Position numbers and translations under genes: made by a program | Notes under the pieces: model-generated | The model's input: the letters and a program-made list of their open reading frames with translations, nothing else | Database searches by the model: none | What the model was told of the DNA's origin: nothing | Assembly (NCBI RefSeq): GCF_011762095.1 | Contig: NZ_JAASQO010000001.1 | Span: 62,001 to 126,000 of the forward strand | Direction of reading: 5' to 3' | From: Parvibaculum indicum | Lineage (GTDB): Bacteria; Pseudomonadota; Alphaproteobacteria; Parvibaculales; Parvibaculaceae | Length of the DNA stretch: 64,000 nt | Shown here: in pieces, positions 1-12,110 of the stretch | How the letters are laid out: each line of letters begins with the position of its first letter | Position numbering within the stretch: position 1 is the stretch's first letter

Positions 1-1636
1 CGGCGATCAGAAGCACCTTACCCCCACGCGCAATGACCTCCTGCATGTTGGAGACCGTTTTCTCATAGAGCGGGTCCATCGGCGCGATCACGATCACGGG
101 CACATTCTCGTCGATGAGAGCGATGGGACCGTGTTTGAGCTCGCCCGCGGCATAGCCTTCGGCATGGATATAGGAAATTTCCTTGAGCTTGAGCGCGCCT
201 TCCAGCGCAACCGGATAATTGTGTCCACGCCCGAGATAAAGTACGTCCCGCGCCTTGGCGAGATCGACGCTGAGGTCCTGGATCGCGCCGTCCGCGCCGA
301 GCGCCTCGGCGACATGCCGCGGGGTTTCGATCAATGTATGAACGATCCGGCGTTCTTCTTCCGCATCGATCTGACCGCGCGCAATTGCGGCCCGCACCGC
401 AAGGATGGCCAATGTGGAAAGCTGGCACGTAAAGGCTTTGGTCGAGGCGACCCCGATCTCGGGGCCCGCGAAAGTCGGCAGAATGACATCCGACGCGCGT
501 GCGATACTCGACTCCACCACATTGACGACAGACAGCGTCTTTTGCCCCCGCGACTTGCAGTAGTGCAGCGCGGCCAGCGTGTCGGCAGTTTCCCCCGATT
601 GCGAGATGAAGATGGCAAGACCGCCTTCCGGCAAGGCGGCTTCGCGATAGCGGAATTCAGATGCGATATCGACTTCGACCGAAATGCGCGCGAGTTTTTC
701 GAACCAGTATTTGGCGACGAGCCCGGCATAGAACGCCGTGCCGCAGGCGATGATGGTAATGCGCGGCACAGTGGCGAGATCGACCGGCAGGTCCGGCAGG
801 TGAAGTTTTTCATTTACCAGGTCGAGATATTCCGACAGCGTATGACCGATCACTTCGGGCTGCTCGAATATCTCCTTGGCCATGAAATGGCGGTGGTTGC
901 CCTTGTCCACGAGCGCGGCGGAAACGTCGGTGATCTTGACGGTACGCTCCACGTTACGCCCTGCCGCGTCATAAATGACGGCGCCCTCCCGGGTAAGTTC
1001 TACGCGATCCCCCTCTTCCAGAAAGGACACGCGGTTCGTCATCGGCGCCAGCGCGAAAGCATCGGACCCCAGATACATCGACCCATCGCCATAACCGACT
1101 GCGAGCGGGCTACCGCGCCGTGCGCCGATCATCAGATCTTCTTCGCCGGAAAAAATGATGGCGACGGCGAACGCACCTTCGAGTTCACGCAGCGCATCGG
1201 CGGCGGCCCTTCGCGGATCCTTGCCCCGGTTCAGGTGATCGGTCACCAGATGGGCAATGATTTCGGAGTCCGTATCGGTCGAAAAAGAGAACCCTTTCTC
1301 CAGCAGCATTTGCCGCAATTCGCGAAAATTCTCGATGATGCCGTTATGAACGATAGCGGCGCGGTCGGTCGCGTGAGGGTGTGCGTTGTTTTCGGTCGGA
1401 GCGCCATGGGTTGCCCATCGCGTATGGCCGATGCCGAGCCCGCCGTGAAGCGGCTGAGCCGTAAGTGCGGTTTCGAGGTTGAAAAGTTTTCCTTCCGCCC
1501 GCCGCCGTGTGAGCTGCCCGTCGTCCAGGGTCGCTATGCCGGCACTGTCATAGCCACGATATTCCAGACGTTTCAGCGCCTCGAGAATGACGGGCGCAAC
1601 ATCTCGCCCTCCGACGATCCCGACAATACCGCACAT
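1..1636 (-). CDS. glmS: Glutamine--fructose-6-phosphate aminotransferase (3' end cut off by window edge)
   Basis: Converts fructose-6-phosphate and glutamine to glucosamine-6-phosphate, the entry to UDP-GlcNAc synthesis. The reading frame begins MCGIVGIVGG, so Cys2 becomes the N-terminal nucleophile of the class II glutamine amidotransferase domain after Met removal. The GHTRWATHG loop and an HNGIIENF segment follow, then two SIS sugar-isomerase domains with SQSGETADT and STKAFTCQL segments. About 545 codons are present; the family is about 605-610 residues, so roughly the last 60 are outside the window. The start lies 3 nt after the glmU stop, so translation is probably coupled. No glmS ribozyme is expected or seen. 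Confidence 0.95.
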   Translation of the reverse strand, partial: MCGIVGIVGGRDVAPVILEALKRLEYRGYDSAGIATLDDGQLTRRRAEGKLFNLETALTAQPLHGGLGIGHTRWATHGAPTENNAHPHATDRAAIVHNGIIENFRELRQMLLEKGFSFSTDTDSEIIAHLVTDHLNRGKDPRRAAADALRELEGAFAVAIIFSGEEDLMIGARRGSPLAVGYGDGSMYLGSDAFALAPMTNRVSFLEEGDRVELTREGAVIYDAAGRNVERTVKITDVSAALVDKGNHRHFMAKEIFEQPEVIGHTLSEYLDLVNEKLHLPDLPVDLATVPRITIIACGTAFYAGLVAKYWFEKLARISVEVDIASEFRYREAALPEGGLAIFISQSGETADTLAALHYCKSRGQKTLSVVNVVESSIARASDVILPTFAGPEIGVASTKAFTCQLSTLAILAVRAAIARGQIDAEEERRIVHTLIETPRHVAEALGADGAIQDLSVDLAKARDVLYLGRGHNYPVALEGALKLKEISYIHAEGYAAGELKHGPIALIDENVPVIVIAPMDPLYEKTVSNMQEVIARGGKVLLIA

Positions 1637-1639
1637 CTC

Positions 1640-3001
1640 TCAGTCCTTCACTTTCCCGGAAGCGGATTCATTCTTTGCACGGAAGGCTGAGGCCCATCCG
1701 GATTTTTCGACCTGCTTTGGTCGCGTAAAAGCAAGTGCGTCCGGCGTAACGTCCTTCGTGATGACGCTGCCGGATCCAAGGTAGGCTCCATCGCCGATCT
1801 TGACCGGTGCGACCAGCGCCGAATTGGAGCCGACGAACGCCCCGGCCCCGATATCGGTAAAGAACTTGTTGTAGCCATCATAATTGCAGGTGATCGTGCC
1901 CGCGCCGATATTGGCATGAGCGCCGACGCGGGCATCGCCGATATAGGAAAGGTGGCTGACCTTTGCGCCTTCTTGAATCTCGGCCTTCTTCGTTTCGACG
2001 AAATTGCCGATCTTTGCGCCTGCGCCAATGGAGGAGCCGGGCCGAATACGCGCAAAGGGCCCTACTTCCGCTTTCTCAGCGACTGTTGCGCCTTCCAAAT
2101 GGGAGAAGGGCTTGATCGTGGCGCCATCGGCAATCCTCACGCCAGGACCGAAGACGACGTTCTGGCCGACGGTTACGTCCCGTCCGAGAACCGTGTCGAA
2201 ACTGAAATAGACGGAAGCAGGGTCGGCAAGCGTTGCACCATCTGCCATCGCCTTGTGTCGCAAGCGGCGTTGCATTACCGCTTCCGCCATGGCGAGATCG
2301 GCGCGGCTGTTGACGCCCTGCACTTCCTCTTCCTCGCCTTCCTGGACGCGACAGACAAGGCCTTCGGCACGGGCAAGACCGACAATGTCCGGCAGATAAT
2401 ATTCGCCCGCCGCATTCTCGTTCCCGACCCTGGAAAGCAGATCGAAGAGATATTCCGCACGGACGGCCATCGCGCCGCCATTGCACAAAGCGATCCCCTT
2501 CTCGGCTTCGCTTGCATCCTTGAATTCGACGATCTTCTGAAGCGCGTCCTCTTCATCGAGCACCAGTCGCCCATAGGCTGCGGGGTCCTTGGGCCGGAAA
2601 CCCAGCACGACGATTTCGGCTTCGTCGCGGCAGGTTCTGACCATGCCGGCAAGCGTTTCGGGGTGCATCAGCGGCGTATCGCCGAAAATCACGAGGACGA
2701 CGCCTTCTCGATCGGAAATATCCGATTGGGCCATCAACGCGGCATGAGCCGTGCCGAGCTGCTCTGCCTGGACGGCAATGCCCGTATCCGGGGCTACGCC
2801 TTTAGCATAGGTCGCGACCTCGTCCATATCCGGCCCAACCACCAGCACGGAACGGGCGTTGGGAATCTCGTCCACCAAAGAAAGCACATGGCCGAGCATC
2901 GGTCGGCCGGCAATCCTGTGCAGCACCTTGGGCAGCCGCGACTTCATGCGCGTGCCCTTTCCCGCTGCGAGAATGATTGCAGTGACCGTCTCTCTCGCCA
3001 T
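1640..3001 (-). CDS. glmU: Bifunctional GlmU: GlcN-1-P acetyltransferase / GlcNAc-1-P uridylyltransferase
   Basis: Makes UDP-GlcNAc for peptidoglycan and LPS. The 453-residue protein has an N-terminal nucleotidyltransferase domain with the LAAGKGTRM signature at residues 11-19, and a C-terminal left-handed beta-helix of hexapeptide repeats (GAGTITCNYDG, GSNSALVAPV, GSGSVITKDV). The length is typical. I chose the ATG at 3001; a GTG one codon upstream (3004) is also open. A GGAT about 6 nt before the ATG is the likely ribosome site. It is first in a glmU-glmS pair. Its 5' flank (3005-3194) holds its promoter and the cysNC 3' hairpin. Confidence 0.96.
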   Translation of the reverse strand: MARETVTAIILAAGKGTRMKSRLPKVLHRIAGRPMLGHVLSLVDEIPNARSVLVVGPDMDEVATYAKGVAPDTGIAVQAEQLGTAHAALMAQSDISDREGVVLVIFGDTPLMHPETLAGMVRTCRDEAEIVVLGFRPKDPAAYGRLVLDEEDALQKIVEFKDASEAEKGIALCNGGAMAVRAEYLFDLLSRVGNENAAGEYYLPDIVGLARAEGLVCRVQEGEEEEVQGVNSRADLAMAEAVMQRRLRHKAMADGATLADPASVYFSFDTVLGRDVTVGQNVVFGPGVRIADGATIKPFSHLEGATVAEKAEVGPFARIRPGSSIGAGAKIGNFVETKKAEIQEGAKVSHLSYIGDARVGAHANIGAGTITCNYDGYNKFFTDIGAGAFVGSNSALVAPVKIGDGAYLGSGSVITKDVTPDALAFTRPKQVEKSGWASAFRAKNESASGKVKD

Positions 3002-3142
3002 CACCTATCCGTTTCGTTCTCAGGCGTCCGGGAGAAATGGACAGTCGGACGCTCGCATAAAAATACCGCGACTCGGTGTTCGAGCGCGGGCAAATTCGCA
3101 CGGAGATCAGTCTGTTCTGAAATAAATTTATATTTCACTATC

Positions 3143-3172
3143 TTGCCCGGTTCCCGGAGGAACCGGACAAGA
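3143..3172 (-). terminator. Hairpin 3' of cysNC
   Basis: CCGGTTCC (3148-3155) pairs with GGAACCGG (3160-3167) around a CGGA loop, extended after one mismatch by CTTG/CAAG. It lies 22 nt beyond the cysNC stop, and on the minus strand is followed by a very AT-rich stretch without a clean T-run. It could be an intrinsic terminator or an RNA 3'-end stabiliser. Confidence 0.55.
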
Positions 3173-3194
3173 CCGTGAATGGCGAGCGCCGGGC

Positions 3195-5117
<1,923 letters not shown>

Positions 5118-5129
5118 ATTTTGTCCCCC

Positions 5130-5924
5130 TTACAGGTAGCCATCGGCGCGAAGACGCTCGAAAGCATCCTCGGACTCATGATCCATGGCGCGGCCGGAGC
5201 GCTCCGACACCTTGGTCGTGCTCAGCTCTTCGATGATTTCCTCGATCGTGGCCGCGTCGCTCTCCACCGGATTGGTGATGTCCTGGTCGCCCAGCGAACG
5301 GTAGCGCTTCCCGTCCTGCGAGAAATAGAGGGGAATGACCGGAATGTTCTCGCGCTGCGTGTAAAGCCAGATGTCGATCTCGGTCCAGTGCAGCAGCGGA
5401 TGGACGCGCACATGGGTTCCGGGCGGGAACTCCGTCTTGAACTGGTCCCAGAACTCCGGCGGCTGGTCACGGAAATCCCATTGGCCCGTCTGGCCGCGCG
5501 GGCTGAAAACGCGTTCCTTGGCGCGGGTGGCCTCTTCATCGCGTCGAATACCGGCGAAAAGCGCGTTGAACTGATGCTTCTGGATGGCGGCCTTGAGCCC
5601 GGCCGTCTTGCGCGAGGCGGAGCGCGCGGCGGGCGGCAGCGACTGATCGACTTCCTCGATCGGCGGGCACAGCTCGCGGATGAAGTTCAGGCCCCACTCT
5701 TCCGCATAGCGATCCCGGAACTCGTACATCTCCGGAAACTTCTTCTCCGTATCCACATGCATCACAGGGAAAGGCACATGGCCGAAGAACGCCTTGCGGG
5801 CGAGCCAGATCATCACGTTGGAGTCTTTGCCCAGCGACCACAACATCGCGATGTTTTCGATCCGGTTGAACGCTTCCCGGAAGATGTAGATGCTTTGGCT
5901 CTCAAGCTGATCGAGACGATCCAT
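5130..5924 (-). CDS. cysD: Sulfate adenylyltransferase subunit 2 (ATP sulfurylase, PP-loop)
   Basis: Catalytic subunit of ATP sulfurylase, which adenylates sulfate to APS with CysN providing GTPase drive. The 264-residue protein carries the PP-loop SLGKDS at 30-35 and the conserved [16 protein letters not shown] region. The reading frame extends 17 codons further upstream, but the ATG at 5924 is preceded by GGAG at good spacing and gives the standard N-terminus (MDRLDQLE). It is first in the cysD-cysNC operon. A complete IS element lies 157 bp upstream of its start. Confidence 0.96.
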   Translation of the reverse strand: MDRLDQLESQSIYIFREAFNRIENIAMLWSLGKDSNVMIWLARKAFFGHVPFPVMHVDTEKKFPEMYEFRDRYAEEWGLNFIRELCPPIEEVDQSLPPAARSASRKTAGLKAAIQKHQFNALFAGIRRDEEATRAKERVFSPRGQTGQWDFRDQPPEFWDQFKTEFPPGTHVRVHPLLHWTEIDIWLYTQRENIPVIPLYFSQDGKRYRSLGDQDITNPVESDAATIEEIIEELSTTKVSERSGRAMDHESEDAFERLRADGYL

Positions 5925-6016
5925 GCCTTGCTCCTTCACACGGCAATCCAACCGGGCCGCATGACCATAATACAAAAAAACAATGTGGAGTTGTTTTCAA
6001 CCCCGATATTGAATGT

Positions 6017-6045
6017 GATTTAGACGTGCAGGTTCGCGATTGCAA
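6017..6045 (-). promoter_or_regulatory. Candidate cysD promoter
   Basis: On the minus strand TTGCAA and TAAATC are separated by 17 nt, a sigma70-like arrangement about 95 bp before the cysD start. It lies between the IS left end and cysD, so cysD could have its own promoter despite the insertion. Found by pattern only. Confidence 0.33.
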
Positions 6046-6081
6046 GGCCTCATCTGACAAGATTCAACCAAAGCGATCTTA

Positions 6082-7015
6082 GAGTCGGACTCAAAATTAA
6101 TACCCATTGATTTCAAGCCCTTGCGATGAGCCTTGTGGAGCGTCGGATGGAGGCGATCAGGAGCCATGCATCGGAGGATGCGATGGTTGCTTCCCAGTCC
6201 TTGGCGAGACGGCGGCAGCGGCCGAGCCAGGCAAGGGTGCGCTCGACGACCCAGCGGCGGGCGATGACGACGAAGCCCGTTGCCCCATTGGGCCGCTTGA
6301 CGATCTCGATGCTCGGCCCATCCATGTTCTGCAAGGCGTTTTCCAGCTTGTCGCCTCCATAGCCGCCGTCGGCGAACAGATGAACGAGCGTGGGGAAGCT
6401 CTGCATGGTGTCGGCGATGATACCCGGCGCACCATCGCGATCCTGAATGTCGGCGGTGTGCGTGATCGCGCCCAGCATGTTGCCTTGCGTATCGGTGAGG
6501 ATATGGCGCTTGCGCCCCTTGATCTTCTTGCCGGCATCATAGCCGCGCGGTCCGCCGCTTTCCGTGGTTTTCACGCTTTGGCTGTCAATAACGCCCGCTG
6601 TCGGCTCTACCGTCCGTCCGGACAGAAGGCGGGCGGACATCACCAGCGTTTCGTTGATGATGTCGAACATGCCGCTGTCGCGAAGCCGGTAGAAATAATG
6701 CTGAACCGTCGTAAAAGGCGGGAAGTCTTTCGGCAGCATCGCCCATTGGCAGCCCGCCGCCGCGATATACTGGATGGCGTTCCATATCTCACGCATCGAC
6801 CATTTGCGAGGTCGGCCGACCTTGCTCGGCACAGGCATGAACGGTTCGATCAACGCCCACTCCCCGTCCGTGCAGTCGCTTGCGTAACGCAGGTGTCTGC
6901 GGTCATAGTGCTCCCGAGTGATTTCAGTCCAGGCCATCTGATCCTCCGTCGTCTTTGCAAACCACAGAGAATCATAAGCCACTGAAATCACTCAACTTAA
7001 TTTTCGGTTGGGCTC
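6082..7015 (-). mobile_element. Complete IS5-family insertion sequence (IS1031-like), 934 bp
   Basis: Imperfect terminal inverted repeats of 19 bp (6082-6100 and 6997-7015) start with GAG and share the block AAAATTAA; 14 of 19 positions match. Both ends are flanked by the trinucleotide TTA (6079-6081 and 7016-7018), a 3-bp duplication fitting the TNA target of the IS1031 subgroup. One intact transposase fills the element. The intact frame and duplication suggest a fairly recent insertion that may still be active. It sits between cysD and a small membrane-protein gene and interrupts no recognisable frame. Confidence 0.92.
6113..6937 (-). CDS. IS5-family transposase
   Basis: A 274-residue DDE transposase. 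The N-terminal part (about 20-90) is the helix-turn-helix region of the IS5 family (WALIEPFMP, GRPRKW, IWNAIQYI, GCQWAMLP). Catalytic residues can be assigned as D118 (GVIDSQSVKT), D190 (LFADGGYGG) and E232 (RWVVERTLAWL), spaced as expected. The ATG at 6937 has a GGAGG site; the frame is open a further 18 codons upstream without support. No frameshift is needed, unlike IS427-type relatives that split into two frames. Confidence 0.95.
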   Translation of the reverse strand: MAWTEITREHYDRRHLRYASDCTDGEWALIEPFMPVPSKVGRPRKWSMREIWNAIQYIAAAGCQWAMLPKDFPPFTTVQHYFYRLRDSGMFDIINETLVMSARLLSGRTVEPTAGVIDSQSVKTTESGGPRGYDAGKKIKGRKRHILTDTQGNMLGAITHTADIQDRDGAPGIIADTMQSFPTLVHLFADGGYGGDKLENALQNMDGPSIEIVKRPNGATGFVVIARRWVVERTLAWLGRCRRLAKDWEATIASSDAWLLIASIRRSTRLIARA

Positions 7016-7045
7016 TTAGACACCGAATATCGGGCAAGGCGAGCC

Positions 7046-7342
7046 TCAGGCGCGCCCTTTTAGACCGTTGTAGCGATGATTACGGGGAGCCGGCACCGCC
7101 GAGCGTATTGCCGGGATCGGCTTGCGCGCGGCGCGGCGCGCCGGCCTGGAGGAAACCACGACCGGTTTCGCACGCTCCAGACGGTTCAACGCTTCGGATC
7201 TCGCGGCGCGCTCGTTCAGAAGCTGGGTCAAAAACCAGCTCCGTATGACGAGGCCAAGAAAGAAAATCGCAAAGAAAACCAGCCCGGCGACGACCGCCAA
7301 TTCCTGCGTCGTCAGGCTCGACACCACCTCGTCGAACGACAT
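7046..7342 (-). CDS. Small single-pass membrane protein, function unknown
   Basis: 98 residues starting MSFDEVVSSL, with one strong transmembrane segment (about residues 13-35, VVAGLVFFAIFFLGLVI) followed by an arginine-rich, proline-containing cytoplasmic tail (RPARRAARKPIP). A GGGGAAGGG stretch just before the ATG at 7342 supports this start over the longer open frame. The positive-inside rule puts the tail in the cytoplasm. I recognise no family. It lies just beyond the IS right end. Confidence 0.55.
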   Translation of the reverse strand: MSFDEVVSSLTTQELAVVAGLVFFAIFFLGLVIRSWFLTQLLNERAARSEALNRLERAKPVVVSSRPARRAARKPIPAIRSAVPAPRNHRYNGLKGRA

Positions 7343-7621
7343 GCCCTTCCCCGTTTCTAGTTTCCCATGGACCGGCTGCCGCGACCGGCCATCTCGGCGC
7401 CATCCTATGCAGAAAACGGGCCTCACGCACAATCATGCATTTGCCACGATTTTCCGAAACCCCTCTGTTCCCGACACGGGCAAAAACATGAGGGCGCTGC
7501 CCAAAAAACAGGCATTCGGCCTACTCCCTCGGTTTGACCATATTGCCCGACTCGCTCTAACGAAAGACTGTCGGTGCGCTGCCTCCCGGGGCCGCATCGC
7601 AGTTTGGAGGTCGGACTCTCG

Positions 7622-8302
7622 ATGACAATCAGGCCGTTGCCCGGCGCGATCGCAGCAGCGCTCATCATGGTTCCGCTTTCGCTGGGACTGTCCGCCTGCT
7701 CGGAGCGCGCGGCAGGCGCCGGGGTGCCTACGGAGCAGAACGAGGCGGAAACTGCGGCCGACCAGGCCCCGCCGGAAAAGAGCGTCGAACGCCGTCTCGA
7801 CCGGCTGGAATCCCGCGTCGCGATGCTGAACCGCAAATATTCCGTCATCGAACCGGTACTGACCGACCTCAAGGCAAACGACCGGTCGCTCGACAGCCGG
7901 CTCGGCACGCTGGAGGCCGGATTGGGACTGACCACTGCGTCTATCTCGCCGAAACAAAGGCAGAAATCCGCGGCCAAGCCCGTTCGCCTCGACATTCGAC
8001 CGACACTCACGGACAGCGAAGACGATGCGCGGAACGGGAGCGGATGGGCCGTTCATCTCGCCTCCTATCTCGATGTGGCCAATATCGAGAAGGGAAAACG
8101 CATACTTTCCGCCCGTTTTCCCGACATGCTGTCGGGCCGGGGCTGGACGACGATGAGATATGAAAGCCGGGATGGAAAGGTCTATACCCGCCTGCTGACC
8201 ACACCCCTCGCGAGCCGGGACGCCGCGGAAACGCTTTGCGCGCATCTCAAGGCCCGGGGACAAGATTGCCGGGCGCTGAAACTCGGAGATGCACGGGGAT
8301 AA
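7622..8302 (+). CDS. SPOR-like lipoprotein
   Basis: 226 residues. A lipobox LSAC (23-26) ends a hydrophobic signal, predicting a lipidated Cys26. A short coiled-coil (ERRLDRLESRVAMLNRK) follows, then an 80-residue C-terminal module starting WAVHLASY and ending CRALKL that resembles SPOR peptidoglycan-binding domains. It is similar in outline to the SPOR protein encoded at 43242-44078. I chose the ATG at 7622 because it puts the signal peptide at the N-terminus; GGAGG lies 11 nt upstream, a rather long spacing. SPOR assignment is by resemblance only. Confidence 0.7.
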   Translation: MTIRPLPGAIAAALIMVPLSLGLSACSERAAGAGVPTEQNEAETAADQAPPEKSVERRLDRLESRVAMLNRKYSVIEPVLTDLKANDRSLDSRLGTLEAGLGLTTASISPKQRQKSAAKPVRLDIRPTLTDSEDDARNGSGWAVHLASYLDVANIEKGKRILSARFPDMLSGRGWTTMRYESRDGKVYTRLLTTPLASRDAAETLCAHLKARGQDCRALKLGDARG

Positions 8303-8304
8303 GG

Positions 8305-8380
8305 TGGTGAGCCCTGATGGGTTCGAACCATCGACCTACTGATTAAAAGTCAGTTGCTCTACCAGCTGAGCTAAGGGCCC
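8305..8380 (-). tRNA. tRNA-Lys (anticodon TTT)
   Basis: Read on the minus strand, acceptor GGGCCCT pairs with AGGGCTC (one G-T). The D arm GCTC/GAGC, the anticodon stem ACTGA/TCAGT enclosing CTTTTAA and the T arm with TTCGAAC are all present. The anticodon is TTT. The 3' CCA is encoded (complement of 8305-8307). It ends 2 nt from the stop of the convergent SPOR-like lipoprotein gene. Confidence 0.97.
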
Positions 8381-8495
8381 GTCCTGAAACGGCTATTCGG
8401 ACGAGTCGGGACTCGCGGCAGCCGCCGGAAAGTGCGCGGAACTTAAGGGGAGCGCCGCCGGGGGTCAACACTCCAGACATGGTTTCGGTGAGATA

Positions 8496-8549
8496 GAAAC
8501 AGAGTTTGGGCAAGATTGGGATGATGAAAACAGAGCTTTGGGCAAGATA
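8496..8549. repeat. Imperfect direct repeat 3' of tgt
   Basis: Two near-identical units of about 22-24 nt (8496-8517 and 8526-8549), each containing GAAACAGAG or GAAAACAGAG followed by TTTGGGCAAGAT. They lie in the 173-bp gap between tRNA-Lys and the tgt stop. No hairpin, T-run or ORF explains them. The rest of that gap holds nothing I can name. Confidence 0.6.
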
Positions 8550-8553
8550 GCGC

Positions 8554-10745
<2,192 letters not shown>

Positions 10746-10810
10746 GAGGTGTCAGACCATCACTTGGTGCCATGCCCGCAACGTCATTCACGGCCGGGCT
10801 GAAGATCGTC

Positions 10811-10901
10811 GTCATGACCCGGCTCGTCCGGGTCATCCACGTCTTCCTTTGGCTTTTCGCTCAGCAAAGACGTGGATGGCCCGCATAAAGCGGGCCATGA
10901 C
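10811..10901. repeat. Four-arm palindromic repeat, family A, copy 1
   Basis: Outer GTCATG/CATGAC enclose two hairpins (TGACCCGG/CCGGGTCA and TGGCCCGC/GCGGGCCA) separated by a long-range stem ATCCACGTCTT/AAGACGTGGAT. It could fold as a cruciform with four arms. A second copy is at 34328-34407. It lies in the queA-cyclophilin spacer. Confidence 0.85.
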
Positions 10902-10930
10902 GACCGTTATATCCGAACGCGGTCGCGCCC

Positions 10931-11010
10931 GTCATTGCGAGCGAAGCGAGGCAATCCAGAGCCGCAAACTCGGCACTGGATTGCTTCGTCGCTACGCTCC
11001 TCGCAATGAC
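10931..11010. repeat. Palindromic repeat, family B, copy 1
   Basis: Outer arms GTCATTGCGAG and CTCGCAATGAC, inner arms GCAATCCAG and CTGGATTGC. It belongs to a widespread type of alphaproteobacterial intergenic palindrome. Other copies are at 24989-25080, 26550-26584 (half) and 49769-49804 (right half). It directly abuts the 3' end of the cyclophilin gene. Confidence 0.85.
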
Positions 11011-11021
11011 GAGGACCGTTG

Positions 11022-11495
11022 TCAGGCCACGTCCGCCGCGACCTTCATCGAGGCGATGCGGTCGGGCTCGCGTACCGGCTCGCCGCGCTTGATCTTGTCG
11101 ACGGCTTCCATGCCGGAGATTACCTTGCCCCAGACCGTGTACTGGCCGTCGAGGAAGCTGGCGTCGTCGAAGACGATGAAGAACTGCGAGTCCGCGCTGT
11201 TCGGATCCTGGGTCCGCGCCATGGAGCAGACGCCGCGGGTATGCGGTTCGCGCGAAAACTCGGCCGGGAGCTTCTTGCCCGAGCCGCCCGTGCCGGTGCC
11301 CGTGGGGTCGCCGCCCTGCGCCATGAAACCGTCGATCACGCGGTGAAAGGCGACGCCGTCATAGAAACCTTCGCGCGCAAGCTCCTTGATGCGCTCGACA
11401 TGCTTCGGCGCAAGGTCCGGACGAAGTTCGATGACGACCTCGCCATGCGGGATTTCCATGATGAGCGTGTTTTCGGGGTCTTTGATATCGGCCAT
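11022..11495 (-). CDS. Cytoplasmic cyclophilin-type peptidyl-prolyl isomerase
   Basis: 157 residues with no signal peptide, beginning MADIKDPENTLIMEIPHGEV. It has the cyclophilin core: FYDGVAFHRVIDGFMAQGGD with the catalytic Arg, FSREPHTRGVCSMART, DSQFFIVFDDASFLDGQYTVWG. Predicted to isomerise X-Pro bonds in the cytoplasm (PpiB-like). It follows the exported paralogue by 25 nt on the same strand, probably co-transcribed. Confidence 0.93.
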   Translation of the reverse strand: MADIKDPENTLIMEIPHGEVVIELRPDLAPKHVERIKELAREGFYDGVAFHRVIDGFMAQGGDPTGTGTGGSGKKLPAEFSREPHTRGVCSMARTQDPNSADSQFFIVFDDASFLDGQYTVWGKVISGMEAVDKIKRGEPVREPDRIASMKVAADVA

Positions 11496-11520
11496 GAAGG
11501 CGGCTCCTGTTTCTTGCGTC

Positions 11521-12072
11521 TTATTTCTTGGCGTCCGCGGCGACCTGCATCCGGACGACCTTGTCGGGATTGGCCGGCGGTTCGCCGCGCGTGATGTTGT
11601 CGACGTGGTCCATGCCGGAGACGACCTGACCCCAGATGGTGTATTGCCCGTCGAGGAAGCTGCAATCGTCGAAGCAGATGAAGAACTGGCTGTTGCCGCT
11701 ATCGGGCGACGACGAGCGCGCCAGCCCGGCCGTGCCGCGACCGAAGCTCAGCTTGTCGGTGAATTCGGCCGGCAGGTCCGGATACATGGAGGACCCGCGC
11801 CCCGTGCCCGTGGGGTCGCCGCCCTGCGCCATGAAGCCGTCGATCACACGGTGGAAGACGAGCCCGTCGTAAAAGCCCTCCCGCGTCAGCTTCTTGATCC
11901 GTTCGACCGTTTTGGGCGCGATTTCCGGATAGAGCTGGATGACGACGCGACCGTCCTTCAGATCCATATAGAGCGTGTTTTCCGGATCGAGCTTCTGCCC
12001 GTCCTCGGCATGCGCGAGAGGCGCAAGGAACGCAAATGCCGCAAGCGCAAATGCCGCTACCAGTTTATGCAT
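11521..12072 (-). CDS. Exported cyclophilin-type peptidyl-prolyl isomerase
   Basis: 183 residues with a cleavable signal peptide (hydrophobic core AAFALAAFAFLAPLAHA, predicted cleavage after AHA near residue 22) ahead of a cyclophilin domain with FYDGLVFHRVIDGFMAQGGD and NSQFFICFDDCSFLDGQYTIWG. Predicted periplasmic foldase (PpiA-like). It is the first of a tandem pair differing mainly in the export signal and lies 38 nt downstream of coaD. Confidence 0.92.
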   Translation of the reverse strand: MHKLVAAFALAAFAFLAPLAHAEDGQKLDPENTLYMDLKDGRVVIQLYPEIAPKTVERIKKLTREGFYDGLVFHRVIDGFMAQGGDPTGTGRGSSMYPDLPAEFTDKLSFGRGTAGLARSSSPDSGNSQFFICFDDCSFLDGQYTIWGQVVSGMDHVDNITRGEPPANPDKVVRMQVAADAKK

Positions 12073-12110
12073 TCTGATCTCCGGTTTTTCTGGGGAGCCG
12101 CGAGCCGGGT

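Noticed and set aside
1-1636. glmS ribozyme or riboswitch upstream of glmS
   Set aside because: The glmU stop and the glmS start are only 3 nt apart, leaving no room for a leader element.
10746-11021. A CRISPR-like array in the queA-cyclophilin spacer
   Set aside because: The repeated blocks are two different palindromes, not regularly spaced direct repeats with unique spacers.
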